Of a stretch of DNA of 5,785 nucleotides, positions 1 to 5,433 are shown piece by piece. The stretch's first letter is position 1, and the number at the start of each line of letters is the position of its first letter. Source of the DNA: Ramlibacter sp. Its GTDB lineage: Bacteria; Pseudomonadota; Gammaproteobacteria; Burkholderiales; Burkholderiaceae_C. The DNA is taken from positions 1 to 5,785 of the forward strand of contig JAMPXR010000180.1 in NCBI GenBank assembly GCA_023701085.1, given 5' to 3'. The notes below the pieces were generated by a model, which did no database searches, was not told where the DNA came from, and saw nothing but the letters and a program-made list of their open reading frames with translations. Made by a program: the position numbers and the translations under genes.

Positions 1-156
1 AGGAGGCAACAAGCTGGTTAGACAACCTTCCGCGACACGGCTGGACCGGATGGCGGATGCGACTGTGGCTGGAAGGGCCCTGGTTGCAGGGTGAGATTGT
101 GCCACCGATTGCCGAGCCTCGCCGATAATGCCGGGTTAGCTCCAGCTCTCCCCGCC
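1..156. other. Upstream region of the TPR-methyltransferase gene
   Basis: No gene can be supported here. All three plus frames are open for a short way from the left edge and then stop (TAG at 19-21, TGA at 92-94, TAA at 126-128), so the C-terminal tail of a plus-strand gene could lie in any of them. None of the three short tails is recognisable. The minus-strand frame that is open across this stretch continues as a shadow of the methyltransferase gene. The only signal I would keep is the -10-like box listed separately. Confidence 0.4.
124..129 (+). promoter_or_regulatory. Possible sigma-70 -10 box (GATAAT)
   Basis: GATAAT differs from TATAAT at one base and lies 27 bases before the ATG at 157, which would give a short leader. 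No convincing -35 box is found at 16-18 bp spacing; the nearest, TTGTGC at 97-102, is 21 bp away, which is too far. If this is the promoter, transcription would begin near 135, so the upstream GTG at 91 could not be the start codon. Confidence 0.33.
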
Positions 157-1482
157 ATGACTTCGACCCCGACCGCGACGCCTGCCGATCCCTTTGTCAA
201 ACGCCTGCAGACCATCCAGCACCTCATCGGCAGCGGCAAGCTGACCGAAGCCGCCGACCGGCTCAACTCGGCCCTCAAATCCTCTCCCGGCGACGCCCGG
301 GTCTTCCTGATGGGGATGCGCCTGGCCGAGGCCGCCGGCAACCCCAAGGGCGCCCTGGAGTCCGCGCGCAAAGCGGTCGAGCTCGCGCCCGATTGGGCCG
401 TCGCGGTGACCGAGCTGGCCTTCCTGCTGGCGCGGCAGAACCAGTTCCAGGAGGCCATGGAACACGCCGAGAAGGCCGTGCGGATGGACGGAAACAATCC
501 CGAACTGCTGGCCCGCGTCATCGACATCGCGCACCGGGCGCAGAATTTCGAGCGGGCGATCGAGTGGCTGGAACGCGCGACGGCGATCTCCCCGGACAGC
601 GTGCACATCAAGCTGCTGCTGGCCCGCGACTGGCGCCTCACCGGCCAGCACGAGAAAGCGCTGGCCGCCTACGACCGGCTGCTGGAGGCGCAGCCGTCCG
701 ACAGCCACGCGCTGATGGGCCGGGCCCAGACGGCGCTGGGCATCGGAGACCTGCCGCGGGCCCTGAAGGACTGCGAGGCGCTGCTGGCGCTGCACCGGGA
801 CGACGAGGAAGTCCAGTTCTACCTGGAGCTGGCGCGCGGCCATACGCCAAAGCGCCAGCCGGCCAAGCTGATCCGCTCGCTGCACGACGGGATGGCCGAG
901 GTCTTCGACCAGCACGTGGTGGCCGGGCTCAAATACAAATTGCCGCGCGAGGTCGCCCGGCTCATCACCGACCGCTATCCCGAGCTCGCGCTCAATGTGC
1001 TGGACCTGGGCTGCGGGACCGGCCTGCTCGGGGCCTGCCTGGGCCGCCTCAAGGGCGCCCTGGTGGGCGTCGACCTCTCCCTGCCGATGATCGAGCAGGC
1101 CCACCGGCACGGCGTGTACGACAAGTTCCACAACGTCGACCTGCACGACGCGCTGGACGCCACGCCCGAATCGCTGTACGACGTGATCGCGGCGCTGGAT
1201 GCCTTCATCTACGCCGGGGACATCTCCAAGGCGATTCCGGACGCGTTCCGCATCTTGCGCCCGGGCGGCCACTTCATCTTCTCCTGCGAAACCGCGCTGG
1301 AGAGCGAGGCCGACCTGGTTCTGCGTCCCAGCTACCGCTACGCCCACAAGGCCAGCCACGTCGAGGCCATGTGCCGGGCCGCGGGCTTCGAGCCGGTGGC
1401 GCTGGATGCCATGACCCTGCGCTACGAGGCGCATCAGCCGGTCGCGGGCTTCCTGGTGGTCGCCCGCAAGCCGGCCGCCTGA
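157..1482 (+). CDS. TPR-repeat protein fused to a class I SAM-dependent methyltransferase
   Basis: The 441-residue protein has two parts. Residues about 15-220 are a run of tetratricopeptide-like helical pairs, with the spaced small and aromatic residues of that repeat (for example ALESARKAVELAPDWA, AMEHAEKAVRMDGNNPE and AIEWLERATAISPDS), probably five or six units. Residues about 240-440 are a Rossmann methyltransferase: motif I VLDLGCGTG at 281-289, the ribose-binding acidic residue D306 in GVDLS, and the YDVIAALDAFIY and ILRPGGHFIFS strands. The tail YRYAHKASHVEAMCRAAGF resembles the TPR-containing predicted methyltransferases of COG4976. The TPR part presumably binds a protein partner or substrate; neither substrate nor methylated atom is known. 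No signal peptide or membrane segment is seen, so it should be cytoplasmic. The frame is open back to a GTG at 91. I prefer ATG 157 because a -10-like box lies between them and the extra 22 residues look unstructured, although neither start has a good Shine-Dalgarno. The gene converges on prpE with a 2-bp gap. Confidence 0.9.
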   Translation: MTSTPTATPADPFVKRLQTIQHLIGSGKLTEAADRLNSALKSSPGDARVFLMGMRLAEAAGNPKGALESARKAVELAPDWAVAVTELAFLLARQNQFQEAMEHAEKAVRMDGNNPELLARVIDIAHRAQNFERAIEWLERATAISPDSVHIKLLLARDWRLTGQHEKALAAYDRLLEAQPSDSHALMGRAQTALGIGDLPRALKDCEALLALHRDDEEVQFYLELARGHTPKRQPAKLIRSLHDGMAEVFDQHVVAGLKYKLPREVARLITDRYPELALNVLDLGCGTGLLGACLGRLKGALVGVDLSLPMIEQAHRHGVYDKFHNVDLHDALDATPESLYDVIAALDAFIYAGDISKAIPDAFRILRPGGHFIFSCETALESEADLVLRPSYRYAHKASHVEAMCRAAGFEPVALDAMTLRYEAHQPVAGFLVVARKPAA

Positions 1483-1490
1483 ATTCAGGC
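1477..1490. repeat. 14-bp perfect palindrome spanning both convergent stop codons
   Basis: GCCTGAATTCAGGC is its own reverse complement. It contains the TGA of the methyltransferase gene (1480-1482) and, on the other strand, the TGA of prpE (1485-1487). It arises because both genes end with an alanine GCC codon and TGA, separated by AT. As RNA it could form a short stem (five pairs, four-base loop) on either strand. No U-tract follows on either side, so it is not a typical intrinsic terminator. Confidence 0.6.
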
Positions 1491-3377
1491 CAGCAGTTCC
1501 CGGATCTGCTGCAGCGCGGTCGGGTCCTCGATGGTCGTGAGGTCGCCCGCGTCGCGGCCTTCGCACACCGCCTGGATCGCGCGGCGCAGCAGCTTGCCGC
1601 TGCGGGTCTTGGGCAGCACCGTGACGAAGTGCACGCGCGAGGGCCGCGCCACGGCGCCGAGCTGGTCGTCGACCACCTTCATGATCGCGCCTTCGAGCGT
1701 GAGCTTGCCCTTGCCGTCGCCCAGGCCGGATGTGTCGCGCGCAACCACGAAAGCCACGGCGACCTGGCCCTTCAGCGGGTCCGAGACGCCCACCACCGCC
1801 ACCTCGGCCACGTTCGGGTGGCTGGAGATGCTCTCCTCGATCTCGCGGGTCCCCAGCCGGTGGCCGGCGACGTTGATCACGTCGTCGGTGCGCCCGAGGA
1901 TGAAGAAGTAGCCGTCCTCGTCGCGAATGCCCCAGTCGAAGGTGCTGTACACCTGCTTGCCCGGCACGGTCTCCCAGTAGGTGGACACATAGCGCGCGTC
2001 GTCCCCCCACACCGTCTGCATGAAGCCGGGTGGCGTCGGCCCCTCGATGACCACGACCCCCTTCTCGTTGGGCCGGGTGAGCTCCTCGCCGGTGCTCTCG
2101 TGCACCAGCTTCACGTCGTAGCCGTACATCGGCAGGCCCGGGCTGCCGAATTTGCTGGTCTTGCGCTCGACCCCGTTGGCCAGCGCCAGGATGGGCCAGC
2201 CGCTTTCGGTCTGCCAGTAGTTGTCGATGATGGGCCGGCCCAGGCCTTCCGAAATCCATTGCGCGGTCGGCTGGTCCAAGGGTTCGCCCGCCAGGAACAG
2301 CGCCTTCAGGGTCGACAAGTCGTATTTCTTGAGGAAGGCCGGGTCCTGCTTCTTGAGCACCCGCACCGCAGTGGGGGCGCTGAACATGGAGGTCACCTTG
2401 TATCTCTCGACCAGGCTCCACCAGATGCCGGCGTCCGGACGGATCGGCAGGCCCTCGTACATGATGGTGGCCATGCCCGCGAGCAGCGGGCCGTACACGA
2501 TGTAGCTGTGCCCCACCACCCAGCCGATGTCGCTGGTGGAGAAGTAGGTCTCTCCCGGCTCGCCCAGGAAGATGTGTTTCATGCTCGCCGCCAGCGCGAC
2601 CGCGTAGCCGCCGACGTCGCGCTGCACGCCCTTGGGCTGGCCGGTCGTGCCGCTGGTGTAGAGGATGTAGCTGATGTCGTCGGACTGCAGCCACTCGCAG
2701 TCGACGCGCGCGCCGGCCTGTTTCGCGCACAGCTCGCTCCAGTCGCAGTCACGCCCGGCGACCCGCTCCATGGGGGCCAGGCCGCGGTCCACCAGCAGCA
2801 CCGACTGCGGCTTGTGGCTGGACAGGCGGATCGCCTCGTCCAGCAGCGGCTTGTACGGCACGACCTTGCCGGCGCGCGAACCGGCATCGGCGCTGATGAT
2901 CACCCGCGGCGTGGCGTCCTCGATGCGCGAAGCCAGCGACACGGAGGCGAAGCCGCCGAACACCACCGAATGGATGGCGCCCAGGCGTGCGCAGGCGAGC
3001 ATGGCGAATGCCGCCTGCGCGATCATCGGCATGTAGATCAGCACGCGGTCGCCTTTTTGCACGCCCAGGCCCTTGAGCACCGCGGCGGCGCGCTGGACTT
3101 CGTCGTGCAGCTGGCGGAAGGTGTAGGTCCGCTCGGCACCGGTTTCGCTGGAGACGTAGATCAGCGCCGGCTGGTCGGCGCGGTCCTTCAGGTGCCGGTC
3201 CACCGCGTTGTGGCACAGGTTGGTGATGCCGCCGCCGAACCAGCGGGCGAACGGCGGCCGGCTGTAGTCGCAGATCGTTCCGGGAGCTTGCCGCCAGTCG
3301 ATCAGGCGGGCCTGCTCGGCCCAGAAAGCGTCCCGGTCCTGCAGCGACCGGCGATAGAACTCCGCGTAAGGGCTCAT
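1485..3377 (-). CDS. prpE: Propionate-CoA ligase (propionyl-CoA synthetase)
   Basis: This cytoplasmic enzyme activates propionate to propionyl-CoA through a propionyl-AMP intermediate, using ATP and CoA, and normally feeds the methylcitrate cycle. The 630-residue protein is full length for PrpE and matches it along its whole span as I recall E. coli PrpE. Shared blocks include EFYRRS and FWAEQAR at the N-terminus, PPFARWF (41-47), TNLCHNAVDR (52-61), IHSVVFGGFAS, RDVGGYAVALA and DIGWVVGHSYIVY. Adenylate-forming motifs are complete: the P-loop-like YTSGTTGQPKG (240-250), NYWQTESGW (386-394; acetyl-CoA synthetases usually have TWWQTETGG here), GRTDDVINVAGHRLG (495-509) and PKTRSGK (589-595). 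K595 is the catalytic lysine that is reversibly acetylated in this family. Start ATG 3377 has AAGGAG at 3384-3389 with a 6-base spacer. An ATG four bases upstream (3381) is out of frame, and the open frame further upstream is antisense to the hydrolase gene. No prpB, prpC or prpD lies in the window. Acetate or other short acyl substrates remain possible. Confidence 0.96.
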   Translation of the reverse strand: MSPYAEFYRRSLQDRDAFWAEQARLIDWRQAPGTICDYSRPPFARWFGGGITNLCHNAVDRHLKDRADQPALIYVSSETGAERTYTFRQLHDEVQRAAAVLKGLGVQKGDRVLIYMPMIAQAAFAMLACARLGAIHSVVFGGFASVSLASRIEDATPRVIISADAGSRAGKVVPYKPLLDEAIRLSSHKPQSVLLVDRGLAPMERVAGRDCDWSELCAKQAGARVDCEWLQSDDISYILYTSGTTGQPKGVQRDVGGYAVALAASMKHIFLGEPGETYFSTSDIGWVVGHSYIVYGPLLAGMATIMYEGLPIRPDAGIWWSLVERYKVTSMFSAPTAVRVLKKQDPAFLKKYDLSTLKALFLAGEPLDQPTAQWISEGLGRPIIDNYWQTESGWPILALANGVERKTSKFGSPGLPMYGYDVKLVHESTGEELTRPNEKGVVVIEGPTPPGFMQTVWGDDARYVSTYWETVPGKQVYSTFDWGIRDEDGYFFILGRTDDVINVAGHRLGTREIEESISSHPNVAEVAVVGVSDPLKGQVAVAFVVARDTSGLGDGKGKLTLEGAIMKVVDDQLGAVARPSRVHFVTVLPKTRSGKLLRRAIQAVCEGRDAGDLTTIEDPTALQQIRELLA

Positions 3378-3383
3378 CCATGT

Positions 3384-3389
3384 CTCCTT
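3384..3389 (-). promoter_or_regulatory. Ribosome binding site of prpE (AAGGAG)
   Basis: On the minus strand AAGGAG follows an A-run and sits 6 bases before ATG 3377 but only 2 bases before the out-of-frame ATG at 3381. The spacing therefore decides the start in favour of 3377. The strength of this site suggests that prpE is translated efficiently on its own, whether or not it is co-transcribed with the hydrolase gene upstream. Confidence 0.8.
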
Positions 3390-3450
3390 TTTTGCTGCCC
3401 GTGGATTGACGCTCCACATTTTGGCCCCGTGGCTTGCCTCAAGCTGACGA

Positions 3451-3471
3451 CGGCGGTCCACGCGGCCGCCG
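3451..3471 (-). repeat. Inverted repeat between the hydrolase gene and prpE
   Basis: CGGCGG (3451-3456) and CCGCCG (3466-3471) pair perfectly around a 9-base loop, starting 8 bases after the hydrolase stop codon on the minus strand. No T-run follows in the direction of transcription, so it is not a convincing intrinsic terminator. It could be a processing or stability element for a hydrolase-prpE message. GC-rich DNA produces such stems easily, so chance is a real alternative. Confidence 0.35.
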
Positions 3472-3478
3472 GGCGATT

Positions 3479-4078
3479 TCATTTGATCAGGCTCAAGACC
3501 TGCTTGAACTGCGGATGGTCCGCCCTGCGCAGCCACTCGAAGGCCACCATCTCGGTGGTCAGGAGCTCGGCCCCGTTGGCGGCGAGCCGGTCGAAGGCGG
3601 CATCGCGGTTGCGTTCGCTGCGCGAGCCGCAGGCGTCGGTCACCACCCAGACCTCGAACTCCTCGTCCAGCAGCTCCAGCGCGGTCTGCATCAGGCAGAC
3701 ATGAGCTTCGCAGCCGGCCAGCACGATGCTGTTGCGCTGCGGCGCGGGCGCCTGTTGCAGGTGCTTGGGCAGGCTGCGCGCGTTGCCGGTTTGCGCCGCC
3801 CGGGTCGGCGCCCGCAACAGGTCGGTCAACCCCTCCGCGCAGGCGCTGAAATGCATCTTGGCCAGGGTCTTGCGGCACAGGATCTTCAGCTCCGCCGCGT
3901 TCTCCCCCAGTCTCGTGGGATTTTGCTCGGTGCCCCAGGTGGGCACCTGCAGGAACTGGGCCGCGCGGCCCAGGCACAAGGCGTTGCGCAGCACCGACTC
4001 GCGGTCATGGATGACCGGCATCAGGCGCTCCTGGTAATCCACCAGGACCAGTTGGGATTCTTCGGCCGAAAGCAGCAT
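3479..4078 (-). CDS. Isochorismatase-superfamily cysteine hydrolase (ISOC1/ISOC2-like)
   Basis: This 199-residue protein is typical in length for the superfamily. The catalytic triad is visible: D14 in VLVDYQERL, K74 in LAKMHFSA and nucleophile C128 in GCEAHVCLMQTA, which aligns with the GxxxxxC motif of nicotinamidases. TEQNPTRLG (50-58), VVTDACGSRSERNRD (145-159), TTEMVAFEWL (174-183) and the C-terminal HPQFKQVLSLIK are close to the animal ISOC1/ISOC2 and bacterial YcaC-like branches as I recall them. The branch has no settled physiological substrate, so true isochorismatase activity should not be assumed. C123, next to the motif glycine, sits where many relatives have an aliphatic residue. 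Start ATG 4078 is preceded by GAGGAG at 4082-4087, a short but plausible spacing. The frame stays open far upstream, and part of that extension (codons over 4130-4189) reads as a hydrophobic helix, so a membrane-anchored longer form using a TTG or CTG start cannot be wholly excluded. The gene precedes prpE by 101 bp on the same strand. Confidence 0.88.
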   Translation of the reverse strand: MLLSAEESQLVLVDYQERLMPVIHDRESVLRNALCLGRAAQFLQVPTWGTEQNPTRLGENAAELKILCRKTLAKMHFSACAEGLTDLLRAPTRAAQTGNARSLPKHLQQAPAPQRNSIVLAGCEAHVCLMQTALELLDEEFEVWVVTDACGSRSERNRDAAFDRLAANGAELLTTEMVAFEWLRRADHPQFKQVLSLIK

Positions 4079-4255
4079 CGTCTCCTCAGCTTCCTGCGGC
4101 GCCTCCCCGCCGCTCTGACTGTGCGTGTGCATCATACAGAGACCGACGGCGACCAGCGCGAGAATCACGACGACAACGATTGCCAATGTCTGCGTGTCCA
4201 GCCGCTTGGGGGTGTCTGATCGGCCGCAGGAGCCAACCGGCTTCGCGCATGGCGC

Positions 4256-4269
4256 CCTGCGGCCGCAGG
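4256..4269. promoter_or_regulatory. Perfect 14-bp palindrome, candidate operator
   Basis: CCTGCGGCCGCAGG is its own reverse complement and ends 22 bases before the -10-like TACACT, so it would overlap or abut the -35 region of the kinase promoter. The half-site recurs as GCCGCAGG at 4223-4230 (within the longer direct repeat CGGCCGCAGGA at 4221-4231 and 4260-4270), as GCCGCAG at 4314-4320, and inverted as CCTGCGGC at 4093-4100. This pattern suits a dimeric DNA-binding regulator, possibly the neighbouring response regulator. Chance clustering in GC-rich DNA remains possible. Confidence 0.4.
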
Positions 4270-4291
4270 ATCGCGCGCCGATCTCAACGGG

Positions 4292-4297
4292 TACACT
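4292..4297 (+). promoter_or_regulatory. Possible sigma-70 -10 box (TACACT) for the two-component operon
   Basis: TACACT matches TATAAT at four of six positions, including the outer TA and T, and lies 22 bases before the GTG start at 4320, allowing a very short leader. The -35 position (about 4269-4274) has no TTGACA-like sequence, which would fit a promoter needing an activator bound near the adjacent palindrome. Confidence 0.33.
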
Positions 4298-4319
4298 GGG
4301 CCGGACGCCCGAGGCCGCA

Positions 4320-5408
4320 GTGAAGAATCCCGCCGACTCCGCCGCTATCCGCTTGCTGTGCGTGGAAGACAGCGCCGACGACGTGGAACTCATGGCCATC
4401 GCGCTGGAACGCGCCGACCCCCATCGCCGCTACCTGTTGCACCGTGTCGAGGATGCGGGCGGTTTCGCCGCCGCGCTGCGGGAGGACTTCGACGTCATCC
4501 TGTGCGACTTCAACCTGCCGCGCTTCTCGCCCTACGCGGCGCTGCAAGTCCTGGTGGCGCAGCGTTGCGGCACGCCGCTGGTCGTGGTGACACGGGCCAT
4601 CGGCGAAGAGGCGGCGGTGCACGTGCTGCGCTGCGGGGCCAAGGACTACATCACCAAGGACAAGCTCGGCACCCTGCCGCAGATCATCGAGCGCGTGATG
4701 ACCGAGCGGCAGCGCACGCTGGAACAGGAGCGCATGGCGCTCGAGCTGGAGGCGGCCTACCGGCGCCTCAAGAGGCTGTCGGCGCGCCTGGTGGTGGCGC
4801 AGGAGCGGGAACGCACGCTGATTTCGCGCGAACTGCATGACCAGCTGGGGCAGACCCTCACCGCCATGGTGATCCACCTGCACGCCGCGCAGCGCGCCGC
4901 CGACGGTGCCGCCGCGAAGAGCCACACCGACACGGCCATGGAGATGGCGCAGGCTGCGGTCAAGCAGCTCAAGACCTTGTCGTTCTCGCTGCGCCCCGCG
5001 CAACTCGACCTGCTGGGGCTCGTGGCGGCCACGCAATCGGCCGTGCAGCGCATCGCCGAGCCGGCCGGCCTGGCGTTTCGCGTCAGCTCGCGCGGCGACG
5101 AGCCCGAGGATCTGGGTCCGACGGCCTCGGTCGCGCTGCGGCTGGTGCAGGAGGCGCTGAGCAATGTCGTGCGTCATGCACGCGCTTCGCACATCGCGGT
5201 GCGGATGCGCTTCCTGCCCAAGGAGCGCATCGGCGTGCTGGTGGTGGACGACGGCGTCGGCTTCGACAAGCACCGGATATTGGACGGCCAGGCGGGCGAG
5301 CACAACGTCGGCCTGTACGGGATGATCGAGCGCACCGAACTGGCGGGCGGCCGCTTGCATATCCGCACGCAGCCGGGCCGCGGCGTCGCGTTGCGCGCGG
5401 TGCTGTAG
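4320..5408 (+). CDS. Soluble receiver-first sensor histidine kinase, HisKA_3 class
   Basis: The 362-residue protein starts with a receiver domain (about 10-127): acidic pair E16/D17, phosphoacceptor D63 in VILCDFNLP, T91 and K113 in YITKDKL. A charged, probably coiled-coil linker follows (about 128-165). The dimerisation and phosphotransfer domain carries H173 in SRELHDQLGQ, typical of the NarX/DegS-type HisKA_3 family. The C-terminal ATPase domain has the N box LVQEALSNVVRHA (275-287), the G1 box VVDDGVGFD (308-316) and a G2-like NVGLYGMIER (329-338). No membrane segment, PAS or GAF sensor is present, so it is cytoplasmic and its likely input is phosphorylation or protein contact through its own receiver. 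GTG 4320 is chosen because the receiver begins about 10 residues later and a GAGG-like site lies at 4311-4314. An in-frame ATG at 4125 would add 65 residues with no domain character. A NarL-type regulator follows after 25 bases, indicating an operon and probable partner. Confidence 0.92.
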   Translation: MKNPADSAAIRLLCVEDSADDVELMAIALERADPHRRYLLHRVEDAGGFAAALREDFDVILCDFNLPRFSPYAALQVLVAQRCGTPLVVVTRAIGEEAAVHVLRCGAKDYITKDKLGTLPQIIERVMTERQRTLEQERMALELEAAYRRLKRLSARLVVAQERERTLISRELHDQLGQTLTAMVIHLHAAQRAADGAAAKSHTDTAMEMAQAAVKQLKTLSFSLRPAQLDLLGLVAATQSAVQRIAEPAGLAFRVSSRGDEPEDLGPTASVALRLVQEALSNVVRHARASHIAVRMRFLPKERIGVLVVDDGVGFDKHRILDGQAGEHNVGLYGMIERTELAGGRLHIRTQPGRGVALRAVL

Positions 5409-5413
5409 GGTAT

Positions 5414-5431
5414 AAAAGGAAAAAGGGGGAA
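5414..5431 (+). promoter_or_regulatory. Purine-only spacer and ribosome binding site of the response regulator
   Basis: The short gap between kinase and regulator contains 18 consecutive purines. AGGGGGA at 5424-5430 lies just before ATG 5434 at a suitable distance, and a second AAGGA lies at 5416-5420. The strong site suggests that the regulator is made in larger amounts than the kinase, whose own site is weak and uses GTG. The TATAAA at 5411-5416 could be mistaken for a -10 box but has no -35 partner. Confidence 0.6.
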
Positions 5432-5433
5432 CC

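Larger units (their letters stand above)
4079..4319. promoter_or_regulatory. Divergent intergenic region between hydrolase and kinase genes
   Basis: This 241-bp stretch separates two genes read outward and should hold promoters for both. It contains the minus-strand GAGGAG ribosome site (4082-4087), a stretch of lower GC around 4130-4190, a perfect 14-bp palindrome at 4256-4269 with additional half-sites, and a -10-like TACACT at 4292-4297. I could not find a convincing -35/-10 pair for the minus strand; TATGAT just upstream of the hydrolase start, at about 4131-4136, has no matching -35 box. Confidence 0.55.

Noticed and set aside
91..156. GTG 91 as the start of the TPR-methyltransferase
   Set aside because: It would place the GATAAT box inside the gene and add 22 residues unlike the TPR region. 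It is not strictly excluded, since neither start has a clear Shine-Dalgarno.
136..2730. Long open frame (864 codons) on the minus strand across the methyltransferase gene and part of prpE
   Set aside because: It has the same low-complexity composition, no recognisable domain, and overlaps both conserved genes out of frame.
3451..3471. Intrinsic terminator after the hydrolase gene
   Set aside because: The stem is only six pairs with a 9-base loop and no T-run follows on the minus strand, so I list it as an inverted repeat only.
393..3704. Very long open frame (over 1,100 codons) on the plus strand running across prpE
   Set aside because: It overlaps two convincingly homologous genes in other frames, is rich in Arg, Ala, Gly, Pro and His as antisense GC-rich frames are, and shows no domain. 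It is a shadow of high GC content.
3378..3977. A 200-residue N-terminal extension of PrpE
   Set aside because: The frame is open, but the extension lies out of frame over the hydrolase gene, and the PrpE family begins at the MSPYAEFY start, which has a well-placed ribosome site.
4125..4319. A 65-residue N-terminal extension of the kinase from an ATG at 4125
   Set aside because: The extension has no domain character, lies over the intergenic region with the palindrome and promoter-like box, and the receiver domain is complete from GTG 4320.
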